A stretch of DNA of 64,000 bases from Streptomyces globisporus (GCA_014649555.1 BMTG01000009.1:310001-374000); one strand, 5' to 3'. Positions 25,791-35,387 are shown, counted from the stretch's first letter. Translations and numbers: made by a program. The notes: generated by a model from the letters alone, not told the origin.

Positions 25791-28651
25791 CGGCCGGCCC
25801 CCCGGTCGTGGTCGGTGGTGTGGCGGACGCCCCGGGAGGCTGCGGGCCCGAAGACGGCGGCGACGGCGGCGCGGGCCGCGTCGCCCTGGTCGTAGGCGCC
25901 GAACCGCTCGGCGAAGGCCCGGCGTTGATCGGCGTACCGGGTGTCGGACTTCTTCAGTTCCGCGAGGGCGGCGAACAGCTCGTCCTGGGTCGCGGTCACC
26001 GGCCCCGGGGCCTGTTCCCGCAGGTCGAAGTAGCTGCCGCGCTCGGCCGCGTACGCCTCCAGGTCGGGGGCGAACAGCACGACGGGCCGGTCGAGGAGGG
26101 CGAAGTCGAACATGATGGAGGAGTAGTCCGTCACCAACACGTCGGTGATGGCGAGGAGTTCGCTGACGTCGTGGTGGCGGGAGACGTCGACGACGGTGCC
26201 GGGCGGGCAGACCGGCAGCCGGGCCGACTCCAGGTAGTGGGCGCGGACGAGCAGGGTGTGGGTGTCGCCGAACCGCTCCGCGAACTCCCGTACATCCAGC
26301 AGAAGTCGGCTCTTGCGTTGCTTTCCGGGACCGCCCCGGAACGTCGGGGCGTACAGCACGGTCTTCTTGTGGTCGTCCAGACCGAGCGCCCCGGCGAGCG
26401 GCGGACGCGGCAGCCTTCCCTCGGTCTCGGCCCGGGCGCGCTCCGCGATCAGGGCGTCGTTGCGCGGGTAGCCGGTGCGCAGGAGCCTCTCCTCGGGCAG
26501 CCGGTAGGCGCGGGCGAGGGTGGCCACGTCGTGCTCGGAGCGGACGAGGAAGCGGTCGAAGCGGTCGACGGCCTGCTGGAGCCGTTCGCGCTGCGGAGCG
26601 TTCTGGAGCCGTACGCGGGTCTCGTCGAAGCCCATCCGCTTGTACGCGGAGCCGTGCCAGGTCTGGAGGTACGTGGTGTGCCGGGGCTTGTGCAGATGCT
26701 GCGGGAAGCCCTGGTTGTCGACCCAGTACTCGGCGCGGGCCAGCGCCCACAGGTAGCGCCAGGACCAGCGGCGTACGAGGCGGGCGTCGTCCGGGAATCC
26801 GGCCGGGGAGGGGTCGTAGGACCAGGTGGCGTGGAGCTTCAGGCCCTGGCGGCGGATCTCCTCGTACAGGGCGCGCGGGCTGTCGCCGTAGCAGGTGCCC
26901 ATGTGGCTCTCGAAGACGATGGAGCCCCGGCGCACCGGGAGGCGGGTGAGCCAGGTGTTGTAGGCGGGGGCCTTGAACCCGCGGGAGCGGTAGCGGTCGA
27001 GGCGCTTGCGCAGGGCACGGACGAGGAGCTTGGCCTTGCGGGCGGGCCGGAAGCGGGTGGCGTAGCGGACCAGGCGGTGGGCGGTGCGGGCCGGGCGGCG
27101 GCGGGCGGCCAGCCGGAGCGCGAAGTGGTCCTTGAGGGTGATGTAGGGCTCCCAGGTGTCCCCGGCGAGCCGCCCGAACCGGGGCCGCGCGGCGAAGCGG
27201 ACCGCCCCGGCCACCTGGTCCTGCGGGGCGAAGAGGTCGCTGACGGACCGGACCCCCTCGGCCTCCACGGTCAGCCGCGCGTCCCACGCCGTGTCGCGGA
27301 TGCCGACGGGGCGCAGGCGGCGCGAGACGTCGGCCCGCGCGCGCCAGGTGATCCCGGTACCGTCGTGCCGGACCACCTCGGCCGGGAACGCGACGGCGCG
27401 CGCCCCGCCCCGGGCCCGGAACTCCAGGGTGGCGGTGAGGGACGAGCCGGGGTCGGGTCCGGTGTGCCCGGGCAGCACGAGACGGCCTTCGAGGAGCAGG
27501 CGGCCCCCGTCGGCGGCGGTGCAGCGGGTGAGCCGGTTCATCAGCCGCATCTCGCCGAACCGGCGGTACTGGTGGCCGAGTTCGGTGATGTCGGCGACGG
27601 GCTCCGCCGCCTCCCCGCCCCAGCCGATCCGCCCGTCCGCGCCCGTCGTCAGCGGCGCGCACACGGTGGCGGGCCGGCTCAGCGCGTAGGCCGCGGCCAG
27701 GATCCCTTCGGCGTCGCCCCGGCCCAGCAGGGTCACGGCGACCCGCTCCAGCGGCGGTAGGTCCGGCGGGACGGGCCCGGTCAGGGTGCGGGCGGCAGCG
27801 GCGGCGACCCGGTCGCGGCGGACGGCGGGCAGGGCGGGGAAGGCCCGGACCAGCGGCACCAGATGATCCCGGTGGAACGCCTTCTCCCGCTCCTCGCGCA
27901 GCTCGGGCAGGCCACGCGCGAGGAGGGTGTTGGCGACCCGGCGGTGGGCCTCGACCAGGGCGACGAGGTCGCGGGCCCGGTCGGGGGCGGCCCGGCCGGT
28001 CACGACGAGCCTGCGGACCAGGGCGATCCGGCCGACCGACGCGGCGGCGAGCGGGCCGAACAGGATCTCGCTGTGCGCCAGGTCCTCCTCGTAGCGCAGC
28101 CCGTGCCGCCGGGCGGCCTCGCGGCGCAGACAGAATCCGGTCACCAGGGCGTCCCGGACGACGAGCTGGGGGGCCTCGGTGAAGCGCGTGAGGGTGCGGG
28201 AGCGGGCGAACAGCTCCCCCTGCCAGGACGGCTCCCGCTCCTTGCCGCTCTCGTCGGTGATCCGGCTCCAGCGGCCGGCGATCAGGTCGGCGCGGCTGGT
28301 CTCGCCCGCCTGCCAGAGGTTCCGGCAGGCGTGCTTCTGGAGCCGCTCGCCGCTGCCGAGGACCAGGACGTACCGGCCGGTCGCCGCGTCGAGACCCGCG
28401 TTGCGCAGGGCCCCGGTGGTGCGGGCGGCGGGGTCGGCGTGGACGAGGCGGACGCGCTCGGGCGCACGGGCGGCGAGGGCGCGGGCGGCGGTGCGGACGG
28501 CCGGGTCGGCGGCGGAGGCGAGGACGACGAGGGCCTCGGAGCCGCGCATCGACTGACCGAGGACGGACTCCACGGAGGCCCGCAGGGCGTCGGCGCCGCC
28601 GGGGCCCTCGCCGTCCCCGCCGCCGGTGATCACACAGCTGAAGTCGCTCAT
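25787..28651 (-). CDS. CDP-glycerol glycerophosphotransferase-like protein with degenerate GT2 domain
   Basis: 954 residues. Residues 1-230 resemble a GT2 domain (DALRASVESVLGQSMRGSEALVVL; GALRNAGLDAATGRYVLVLG), but the metal-binding DxD position reads GSGERL, so this domain is probably not catalytic. The middle (about 300-540) is a beta-rich region also seen in the larger paralogues. The C-terminal glycerophosphotransferase domain (about 590-930) has TYLQTWHGSAYKRMG (HGSA instead of HGTP), GYPRNDAL, VLYAPTFRGG, VTDYSSIMFDFALLDRPVVL and RGSYFDL. ATGA overlaps on both sides couple it to its neighbours. It probably polymerises glycerol- or other polyol-phosphate. Confidence 0.85.
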   Translation of the reverse strand: MSDFSCVITGGGDGEGPGGADALRASVESVLGQSMRGSEALVVLASAADPAVRTAARALAARAPERVRLVHADPAARTTGALRNAGLDAATGRYVLVLGSGERLQKHACRNLWQAGETSRADLIAGRWSRITDESGKEREPSWQGELFARSRTLTRFTEAPQLVVRDALVTGFCLRREAARRHGLRYEEDLAHSEILFGPLAAASVGRIALVRRLVVTGRAAPDRARDLVALVEAHRRVANTLLARGLPELREEREKAFHRDHLVPLVRAFPALPAVRRDRVAAAAARTLTGPVPPDLPPLERVAVTLLGRGDAEGILAAAYALSRPATVCAPLTTGADGRIGWGGEAAEPVADITELGHQYRRFGEMRLMNRLTRCTAADGGRLLLEGRLVLPGHTGPDPGSSLTATLEFRARGGARAVAFPAEVVRHDGTGITWRARADVSRRLRPVGIRDTAWDARLTVEAEGVRSVSDLFAPQDQVAGAVRFAARPRFGRLAGDTWEPYITLKDHFALRLAARRRPARTAHRLVRYATRFRPARKAKLLVRALRKRLDRYRSRGFKAPAYNTWLTRLPVRRGSIVFESHMGTCYGDSPRALYEEIRRQGLKLHATWSYDPSPAGFPDDARLVRRWSWRYLWALARAEYWVDNQGFPQHLHKPRHTTYLQTWHGSAYKRMGFDETRVRLQNAPQRERLQQAVDRFDRFLVRSEHDVATLARAYRLPEERLLRTGYPRNDALIAERARAETEGRLPRPPLAGALGLDDHKKTVLYAPTFRGGPGKQRKSRLLLDVREFAERFGDTHTLLVRAHYLESARLPVCPPGTVVDVSRHHDVSELLAITDVLVTDYSSIMFDFALLDRPVVLFAPDLEAYAAERGSYFDLREQAPGPVTATQDELFAALAELKKSDTRYADQRRAFAERFGAYDQGDAARAAVAAVFGPAASRGVRHTTDHDRGAGR

Positions 28652-31600
28652 GCCTGCTCCCCCTCGACAGCCCGGTCGCTTTTCAGCATCCGGTCCACGA
28701 CCCGGGCGGCGGCGGTCCCGTCGTCGAGGTCGCAGAACGCCTCCCGGAACTGTTCGTACGCCTCCCGGTGTCCGGCGGTGGCCGCGTCCGGGTCACGGAG
28801 CGCGGCCACGATCCCGGCGGAGTCGGGGATCAGGGGGCCGGGGGCGCGGTGCTCGAAGTCGAAGCAGAAGCCGCGCAGGGTGTCGCGGTAGTGGGCCAGG
28901 TCGTAGGTGTGGAAGAGCATCGGGCGGCCGGTCTGCGCGAAGTCGAACATGATCGAGGAGTAGTCGGTGACCAACACGTCGCTGATCAGCAGCAGTTCGG
29001 CGACGTCGGGATGGCGGGAGACGTCCCGGACGAAGTCGGTGTCGGGCACGCTGCCGCCGACGAGGTAGTGCCGCCGTACCAGCAGGACCTGGTCGTCGCC
29101 GAGCGTCTCGCGGGCCTGCTCCAGATCGAGGTGGAGGTCGGGGGCGTACTTCCCGCCCTTCCGGGGCTGGTCCTCGCGCCAGGTCGGGGCGTACAGGACC
29201 ACCCGCCGCCCCTCGGGGATCGCGAGCCGCTCCCGTACGGCGGCGGCGACCTTGGCCCGGTCGGGGGCGTACAGCAGGTCGTTGCGCGGATAGCCGCACT
29301 CCAGGACCTCACCGCCGTAGCCGAAGGCGCGGCGCAGGACGGGGGTGGAGAAGCTGTTCGGGGAGACGAGCACGCTCCACTGGGCGGACCGGCGTTCCAT
29401 GGACGCCATGTACGCGGCGTCGGCGTGCGGGCTGCCCGCGAGGTCGCGGCCGATGCGCTTGAGGGGGGTGCCGTGCCAGGTCTGGACGACGCACTGGCCC
29501 TCGGCCCGCTCGAACCATTCGGGGAGGTGGGTGTTGGTGACGATCCAGCGGCTGCGGGCCAGCGCCTGGTACCACTCGGCGCTGTGCAGGGCGACGGGCC
29601 GGACCCCGTCGGGCACGGCCGCCTGCTGGTCGCGGACGACCCACAGGTGCTCGATGTCCCCTTCCCTGGCGGCGAGTTCGCGCTGGATGGCCCGGGGCGA
29701 GTCGGAGAACTGGCGGCCGTCGTAGCTGGAGTAGAGGACCGCGGGGCGTGTCGCGGCCGGGGCAACGGCACGGACCACGGCATACCGCTCGCGCCGGACG
29801 CGCTGCCCGTACGGTCCTCGGTCGACGGCCGGGAGGGCGCTGCCGGACTCCAGGACGAGCCGGTCGTGGGAGCGCCGCTGGAGGGTGAAGTCCCGGTGAT
29901 GTCGACTCTGTTGCCGGGGCAGGGTGCTGTGCAGAGAGGTGCTCAGGCGGAGCGGCCGGTACGCCTCCGGGTCCCGCTCCCCCGGCGTCCGCAGGAAGAG
30001 GTACCAGCGCCCCTCGCCGAGCGGCAGCGCTCCGCCGGGCCCTTCGACGGCTGCGGGTGCGATGACGGCCCGGAAGCCGTCGTCCTCACCCCGCTCCATC
30101 TCGACGACGGCTTCCTCGTGGTGGCCGCTGTGGCGCAGGACGAGTTCGTGGGCGGTGCCCGTCGGCTCGGGGAAGGCCCCTGCGAGGACCAGCTCGCCCG
30201 TTCCCTCCCAGACGGCGGAGGTGACGACGGGCTGGACGGCCCGGTCGGTGAGGACGAGGTCGCCCGAGGGGTTGGGGGCCGCGTACACCTCGCGTCCGCC
30301 GGGCAGGGCGTAGCGCCCGTCCTGGCCGTCGGACGGGCAGGCAACGGTCAACGGCTGCCCCTCGCCGATGAGTTGCACGCCCCACATGTCGTCCTGCCCC
30401 CGGAAGGCGCTGAGCGGGATGTCGGCCGCCCGGGAGCCGAGCGAGCCGCGCAGGGCGAACTCCCGGGTCTCCTTGCTGCGCCACTCGGTGAGCCGGAGGG
30501 CGACAGGACCGGAGTCGCCGAGAACCTTCACCTCCAGGCGAACGGCGTCCTCGACCGCCGACTGCCCGGTCAGGACGGCGGCGACGCGTTCGGTGCGCAG
30601 CTCCAGCTTGTTGCCGGACAGGACGGGGACGATACGGGTCCGCTCGTCGGTGTACGTCACGGCGGGCGGGGCCGGGGTGCCGACGAGCCGCATGGGGCCC
30701 CGGCGCGGTCGCCCCGCGCCGACGACGACGGCCTCCAGCTTCCAGGTCGTACGGCCGCTCCTGGCGGTGAGCCTGCGCGGGTCGACGACGGCGGTGAACC
30801 CGGCACGGTCGTACCGGTGCAGGGAGCGGCCGGACCGGGCGGTGGCCTCGTCGCCGCCGACGGGGCGCAGCCGCAACGGGATCAGCCGCTTCCCGGACCG
30901 CAGCCAGCCGAGGCGCGGGGGCCCGCCCGGGGCGTTGCGCACATAGGCGTACCCGGTCAGACACAGCAGCCCGTCCCGCCAGACGGCCTCGGTGAGGTGG
31001 GCGTGGACGGGCAGATCGGCGGCGGTGAGCGCGGTCGCGGCGGGTGGCAGCGGGTCGCGGACGGCGGGGTGGTGGGCGCGGAGGCGGAGCAGCCCACGGA
31101 CGTGGAAGGTGTCCCGGTCCTTCTTCTCGTCGGCGAGGAGAGCGAGGAGTTCGGGGAGCCGGCGTTCGCGGATGAGCTGCCATTTGACCCGCAGATGCAG
31201 GGGCAGCGAGGCGAAGACGTCGGGTTCGACGGTGGAGGCGAACGCGCCCGCGTGCTCCAGGAAGGCTTCGTGGAACTCCGCGTCGCCGTCCGGCAGGGCC
31301 TCGATGAACAGCCACAGGTCACCGGAGAGCGCGTGGGCGTCGTAGCGGCGCTTGGCCTCGGCCGCCCCTCCCCCATCGGTCGCCCCTCCCCCATCGGTCG
31401 CTCCTTCTCCGGATGCCCGCTCGGCGAGGAAGTTGCTGACGGTGGTCACGGCGGTGACCCGGTCGCGGATGCCCCGGGGGACGGCGCGCCGGGTGGTGAT
31501 CGAACCGTCGCGGTCGCGCCAGTGGTAGACGGGTTCCTCGACGACGTCGACCGAGCGGGCCAGGAAGTGGGCGGGGAGGACGACGGCGATGTCCTCGTAC

Positions 31601-32148
31601 AGGACGCCGGTCGGGAAGGCGAAGGTGTGCTCGTCCCAGAAGGTGCGGCGGAAGACCTTGTTGCAGGCGATGCGGTCGCCGAGCAGGATCCAGTCCCGGG
31701 TGACATGGGTGGCCGGGCGGGCCTTCTCCATCGGTTTGCGGAACATCGGGGACTGTTCGAGATCCCCGTTGGCCCGCAGCCGCAGGACGTTTCCTGTGGC
31801 GAAGTCGGAGCCGGAACGGTCGAGTTCGGCGAGCATCCTTGCGTACGCGCCGGGCGGGACGACGTCGTCGCTGTCGACGAACGTCAGGAACTCGGCGCCG
31901 GGATGGGCCTCGCGGACACCCGCGTTGCGGGCTGCGCCGAGCCCGGCGTTCTCCTGCCGGAACAGCCGGAAGCGGGGATCGCGTTCGGTGAACTCCTGTG
32001 CCAGCGCAGGGCCGTTGTCCGTGGAGCCGTCGTCGACGAGGACGACCTCCAGGTCCGGCATGGTCTGCTCGGCGAGCGAGGACAGGCAGGCACCTAGGTA
32101 CTCCTCGACGTTGTAGAGGGGGACGACGACGGTGAGACGGGGTGCCAT
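28648..32148 (-). CDS. GT2 glycosyltransferase fused to CDP-glycerol glycerophosphotransferase
   Basis: 1166 residues from the ATG at 32148. Residues 1-250 are a complete GT2 domain (RLTVVVPLYNVEEYLGACLS, VLVDDGSTD, AGLGAARNAG, metal motif TFVDSDD, then KVFRRTFWD and LYEDIAV). The long middle part is beta-rich without a recognised family. The C-terminal 340 residues form the glycerophosphotransferase with VVQTWHGTPLKRIGRDL (about 886-902), GYPRNDLLY, VLYAPTWREDQ and VTDYSSIMFDFAQTGRPMLF (about 1056). First gene of a tight trio on the minus strand. An 18-bp sequence is tandemly duplicated in frame at 31363-31398 (ATDGGG repeat). Confidence 0.87.
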   Translation of the reverse strand: MAPRLTVVVPLYNVEEYLGACLSSLAEQTMPDLEVVLVDDGSTDNGPALAQEFTERDPRFRLFRQENAGLGAARNAGVREAHPGAEFLTFVDSDDVVPPGAYARMLAELDRSGSDFATGNVLRLRANGDLEQSPMFRKPMEKARPATHVTRDWILLGDRIACNKVFRRTFWDEHTFAFPTGVLYEDIAVVLPAHFLARSVDVVEEPVYHWRDRDGSITTRRAVPRGIRDRVTAVTTVSNFLAERASGEGATDGGGATDGGGAAEAKRRYDAHALSGDLWLFIEALPDGDAEFHEAFLEHAGAFASTVEPDVFASLPLHLRVKWQLIRERRLPELLALLADEKKDRDTFHVRGLLRLRAHHPAVRDPLPPAATALTAADLPVHAHLTEAVWRDGLLCLTGYAYVRNAPGGPPRLGWLRSGKRLIPLRLRPVGGDEATARSGRSLHRYDRAGFTAVVDPRRLTARSGRTTWKLEAVVVGAGRPRRGPMRLVGTPAPPAVTYTDERTRIVPVLSGNKLELRTERVAAVLTGQSAVEDAVRLEVKVLGDSGPVALRLTEWRSKETREFALRGSLGSRAADIPLSAFRGQDDMWGVQLIGEGQPLTVACPSDGQDGRYALPGGREVYAAPNPSGDLVLTDRAVQPVVTSAVWEGTGELVLAGAFPEPTGTAHELVLRHSGHHEEAVVEMERGEDDGFRAVIAPAAVEGPGGALPLGEGRWYLFLRTPGERDPEAYRPLRLSTSLHSTLPRQQSRHHRDFTLQRRSHDRLVLESGSALPAVDRGPYGQRVRRERYAVVRAVAPAATRPAVLYSSYDGRQFSDSPRAIQRELAAREGDIEHLWVVRDQQAAVPDGVRPVALHSAEWYQALARSRWIVTNTHLPEWFERAEGQCVVQTWHGTPLKRIGRDLAGSPHADAAYMASMERRSAQWSVLVSPNSFSTPVLRRAFGYGGEVLECGYPRNDLLYAPDRAKVAAAVRERLAIPEGRRVVLYAPTWREDQPRKGGKYAPDLHLDLEQARETLGDDQVLLVRRHYLVGGSVPDTDFVRDVSRHPDVAELLLISDVLVTDYSSIMFDFAQTGRPMLFHTYDLAHYRDTLRGFCFDFEHRAPGPLIPDSAGIVAALRDPDAATAGHREAYEQFREAFCDLDDGTAAARVVDRMLKSDRAVEGEQA
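31363..31398 (-). repeat. 18-bp in-frame tandem duplication
   Basis: Two identical copies (31363-31380 and 31381-31398) inside the GT2-glycerophosphotransferase gene add a Gly/Ala/Thr/Asp-rich loop; a good candidate for strain-to-strain length variation. Confidence 0.7.
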
Positions 32149-32229
32149 CGCGGCGCACGATCCTTCCTGGGACTGGGGCTTCGGGGCGTGGAGGGGCCGC
32201 CGGGGGCCATGGGGTACAACCCGCACCGT

Positions 32230-32262
32230 GGTGACCGGTCACCCGAGGGGGTCCGTTCGGGT
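32230..32262. promoter_or_regulatory. Palindrome and TTCGGGT element upstream of the GT2-phosphotransferase trio
   Basis: The 216-bp gap 32149-32364 carries a perfect 14-bp palindrome GGTGACCGGTCACC at 32230-32243 and, beyond it, CCGTTCGGGT at 32253-32262. The same 10-mer recurs at 35336-35345 in the other promoter region of this cluster. A regulator site is plausible but unproven. Confidence 0.35.
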
Positions 32263-32364
32263 GACGGGAGGGGCGGAGTCGGGCGCCCGGGGGCGCGCCG
32301 GTGACGCGTTCGAGCCCCGCACCGGGGAGGGCACGGGGCTCGGCACGACTGCGGAGAGCGCGGG

Positions 32365-33246
32365 TCAGGGCTTGACGGCGATCCGGCCCTCGTCCATGCG
32401 GAGCAGGAGGAGCCGCTCACCGGTCTTCTCCAGGAACTCGTCCACCGCCTGCCGGGATCCCTGCCAGTAGCCGTAGTCGTCGATCAGGAGGACCCCGCCC
32501 GGGACCAACCGGTCGTACAGGTGCTCCAGTTCATGCTTGGTGGAGGCGTACCAGTCGGTGTCCAGGCGCAGGATCGAGATCTGCTCCGGGGCCTGCCCGG
32601 GGACGGTGTCCTCGACCCGGCCCTGCACGTAGTGCACGCGCTCCTTCGGGTACGGGACGTTGTCGAAGCCCGCCTTGACGTCCTCCAGGGACGCGACCGC
32701 CCAGATCGGCCGGTCCTTGCCCTGGGCGTCCAGCAGTTCCTGGGCCGGCCGGCCGTCGCGCCGCAGGTCCTCGGCGGTCGGCGGGGTCATCCCCTCGTAC
32801 GTGTCGAAGAGGTAGAGGTCGCGCTCGGTCTCCCCGACGGACAGCAGGGTCCGGGCGCACGCCTGCATCGAACCGCCGCGCCAGACACCGCACTCGACGA
32901 TGTCGCCGGGGATGTCGTGCCGGGCGATGTACCGGGTGGCGAGGATGAAGGCGTTGAGCCGCTCCGGCGAGGTCATCGAGTACGGCTTGACCGCGCGGAT
33001 GATGTCCTTCGCCTCGTCGTCGTAGTCCGCCGGGAACGCGGGGGCGGGCTTCTTCGCCTTGGGCTTCGGGGCGGGTGCGGGGGCCGCCGCCGGGGCGGCC
33101 GGGGCCGGGGCGGGACCGGCGGGGGCGGTACGGGCGGCGGGCACCGTGACACGCCTGAGCTGGTATCCGGTGAGCTGCTGAAGGACGCCGTTGACGGCGT
33201 TGCGCCAAGCCATGCCCCGGGACAGTACGCGCGGTTTGCGGCTCAT
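32365..33246 (-). CDS. TylF/MycF-type O-methyltransferase-like protein
   Basis: 293 residues from the ATG at 33246. An N-terminal Ala/Pro/Lys-rich linker (about 28-58) precedes a TylF-family SAM-dependent methyltransferase domain: MTSPERLNAFILATRYIA, GDIVECGVWRGGSMQACA (SAM-binding), LYLFDTYEGM, LRLDTDWYASTKHELEHLY (metal-binding Asp) and GGVLLIDDYGYW. This family methylates sugar hydroxyls in macrolides and also occurs in surface polysaccharide clusters. It lies 11 nt after another methyltransferase gene and among wall-polymer genes, so O-methylation of a polymer sugar is the likeliest role (inference). Confidence 0.85.
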   Translation of the reverse strand: MSRKPRVLSRGMAWRNAVNGVLQQLTGYQLRRVTVPAARTAPAGPAPAPAAPAAAPAPAPKPKAKKPAPAFPADYDDEAKDIIRAVKPYSMTSPERLNAFILATRYIARHDIPGDIVECGVWRGGSMQACARTLLSVGETERDLYLFDTYEGMTPPTAEDLRRDGRPAQELLDAQGKDRPIWAVASLEDVKAGFDNVPYPKERVHYVQGRVEDTVPGQAPEQISILRLDTDWYASTKHELEHLYDRLVPGGVLLIDDYGYWQGSRQAVDEFLEKTGERLLLLRMDEGRIAVKP

Positions 33247-33257
33247 GTCACTTTTCG

Positions 33258-34058
33258 TCAACCTGCCATTGATTCCGGCGTGGTTCCGGGGGCGGACGCC
33301 TGAGCGGACACGGAGGCCGACGCGGACGCGGGCTCGGACGCGGGCTCGGGTACGGAGGCGGCGGGCCTGCCGCACTGGTCACGGCCGTCGACCGGCCGGG
33401 GCAGCGGGACGCCGTCCACGCCGCCGACCCGGTTCGCCCACCACACCGCCGACTCCCGCACAACGAACATGGTCAGCCGGGGATAGCGCGTCGGCTTGCG
33501 GAAGACGCCGACGGAGTCGCCCCAGTAGGCGGCCTTCTTGTCGATGGCCCGGTAGTCGTGCCAGATCCCCTTCTGCGGCGGGAAGTCGGTGTAGGCCTCG
33601 ACCAGTTCGAGCCGGGAGTGGGCGGCGAGGGCGCGGAATCCGTCGGGGTAGTAGCGCCAGCAGTCCTGCGCGTCGTGGACATGGCCGCGCGAGGGTGCGG
33701 TGATGAACGCGTGCCCGCCCGGCTTCAGGATCCGGGCGATCTCCAGCATCGAGGCCCAGAAGAACGGGATGTGCTCGAACGCCTGCCCGGAGAGGACGAC
33801 ATCGGCGCTGTTGGAGCGGGCGGGGATGCGGTACGGCTTCTTCATCACCGCGTCGACGTTGGGGCCGTCCTGCACGTCGACCCCGAAGTAGTCGATGGAG
33901 TGCCCGGCGAGCAGCGCCCGGTGGGTACGGGTCTGCTTGCCGGAGATGCGCGACCCCAGGTCGACGACCCGGTACGCGCCTTTGCCGGAGGCAGGCCCTT
34001 CGACGGGCAGGTACTCCTGGATGCAGAGTTCCATCTGCTCGTAGGCGGACCGGTGCAT
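33258..34058 (-). CDS. Class I SAM-dependent methyltransferase
   Basis: 266 residues from the ATG at 34058, which follows GGGAGACG. The Rossmann methyltransferase shows the SAM site YRVVDLGSRISGKQ, FGVDVQDGPNVD and the post-core block SADVVLSGQAFEHIPFFWASMLEIARILKPGGHAF (type-11 methyltransferase style), followed by DCWRYYPDGF. The last about 40 residues are a low-complexity Ser/Ala/Pro tail. It sits between a glycerophosphotransferase gene and a TylF-like gene on the same strand. Its target is unknown; modification of the wall glycopolymer is inferred from context. Confidence 0.83.
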   Translation of the reverse strand: MHRSAYEQMELCIQEYLPVEGPASGKGAYRVVDLGSRISGKQTRTHRALLAGHSIDYFGVDVQDGPNVDAVMKKPYRIPARSNSADVVLSGQAFEHIPFFWASMLEIARILKPGGHAFITAPSRGHVHDAQDCWRYYPDGFRALAAHSRLELVEAYTDFPPQKGIWHDYRAIDKKAAYWGDSVGVFRKPTRYPRLTMFVVRESAVWWANRVGGVDGVPLPRPVDGRDQCGRPAASVPEPASEPASASASVSAQASAPGTTPESMAG

Positions 34059-34098
34059 GGACGTCTCCCAACCTGGCGGTGTGCGTGAGCTGTCGGAA

Positions 34099-35286
34099 TC
34101 AACGACTGGGCGGGGCAAAGGGGACGGCGAAGAACCGCCGTACGACCCGTTCCGCCGCGTGCCCGTCGTCGTACGGGCAGAACCGCTCCCGGAACGCGGT
34201 GCGCAGCGCGGCCGACGCGGGCGAGCGCCACTCCCCCGTACGGAACACCTCGACCAGCTCGTCGGAGGTGGCGGTGACGGCGCCCGGGGTGTCGCCGGGC
34301 CGGCCGGAGAGCAGGTCGAAGTACGTGCCGCGCGTGGTCCGGTAGGTGTCCCAGTCGGGGGCGTGGACGACGATCGGGCGGTCCAGGCAGGCGTAGTCGA
34401 ACGCCAGCGAGGAGTAGTCGGTGATCAACGCGTCGGCGGCCAGGCAGAGTTCTTCGACCCGGGGGTGCGCGGTGACGTCCCGGACCCGGCCGGTCGGCGC
34501 TCCCCCAAGTCCGGCGGACCGACCGTAGAAGTAGTGGGCGCGCATCAACACCACGTAATCCGGGCCCAGTTCGCGAGCCAGGCGCTCGGGGTCGAGGTCC
34601 GGGACGAAGCCCTCGCGGTAGTCGCGGTGGGTCGGGGCGTAGAGGAGTGCGGTCTGGTCCGCGTGGATGCCGAGTTCGGCGCGGATCTTCGCGATGTCCT
34701 CGGCGGTGGCGGTGAAGTAGACGTCGTTACGGGGGTAGCCGAGGTCGAGCCGCTGGTACGGGCCCGGGTAGACGCGGTCCCACACCTCGGTGCTGTGCGG
34801 GTTGGTGGAGAGACTGAAGTCCCACTGGCCCACGTGCGCGCGGATCTTGGCGAAGTCCGTCTTCCGGGCCAGCTCGGGGTAGGCCCGCTGGTCCAGGCCC
34901 ATCGTCTTGAGCGGGGTGCCGTGGTGGGTCTGGAGGTAGCGCTGACCGGGGCGTTTCGTGAACCCCCCGGGAAAGCTGGAGTTGTTGACCAGGTAGGTGG
35001 CGGTGGCCATCGCCCGCCAGTAGGGGCGCGAGCCCTCGATGACGTACGGCACGCCCGCGGGCATCCGGTCGCGGTGCCGGGAGGAGACGGCCCACACACC
35101 CCTGATGTGCGGGGCGAGTTCGCGGGCCTTGGCGTGGATGGCGGCCGGGTTGCAGGCGACACCCCGGTTCCAGTACGCGCCGTAGACGGCGAGGTTCGGG
35201 TCGAGCGGGCGGCGGAGGTCGGTGCGGTAGGCGGCACGCATGACCTGCCTGCGGACGTACCGCTTCACGGAAGCTCGGGAGGGCAT
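34099..35286 (-). CDS. CDP-glycerol glycerophosphotransferase (single-domain)
   Basis: 395 residues. Only the TagF/TagB-type domain is present, with no GT2 part: VNNSSFPGGFTKRPGQRYLQ, THHGTPLKTMG, STNPHSTEVWDRVYP, GYPRNDVYF, LLYAPTHRDYREGF, ITDYSSLAFDYACLDRPIVV, RGTYFDL and the C-terminal FCPYDDGHAAERVVRRFF. These enzymes transfer glycerol-phosphate from CDP-glycerol to a lipid-linked primer or a growing chain, at the inner face of the membrane. It heads the minus-strand run with the two methyltransferases and is divergent (101 bp) from a larger paralogue. Confidence 0.9.
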   Translation of the reverse strand: MPSRASVKRYVRRQVMRAAYRTDLRRPLDPNLAVYGAYWNRGVACNPAAIHAKARELAPHIRGVWAVSSRHRDRMPAGVPYVIEGSRPYWRAMATATYLVNNSSFPGGFTKRPGQRYLQTHHGTPLKTMGLDQRAYPELARKTDFAKIRAHVGQWDFSLSTNPHSTEVWDRVYPGPYQRLDLGYPRNDVYFTATAEDIAKIRAELGIHADQTALLYAPTHRDYREGFVPDLDPERLARELGPDYVVLMRAHYFYGRSAGLGGAPTGRVRDVTAHPRVEELCLAADALITDYSSLAFDYACLDRPIVVHAPDWDTYRTTRGTYFDLLSGRPGDTPGAVTATSDELVEVFRTGEWRSPASAALRTAFRERFCPYDDGHAAERVVRRFFAVPFAPPSR

Positions 35287-35333
35287 GGCAGCCGAGCGTA
35301 ATCCCGGAGGCGGGGAACGGACGGCCCGCGTTC

Positions 35334-35345
35334 ACCCGTTCGGGT
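35334..35345. promoter_or_regulatory. Inverted repeat in the divergent teichoic-type promoter region
   Basis: ACCCGTTCGGGT is a 5-2-5 inverted repeat in the middle of the 101-bp gap between two divergent glycerophosphotransferase genes. Its right part matches 32253-32262. It could be an operator shared by the cluster. Confidence 0.35.
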
Positions 35346-35387
35346 CAGCGCCGGTGACCCCCGGACCCGACCCCTGTTGACCAGGAC

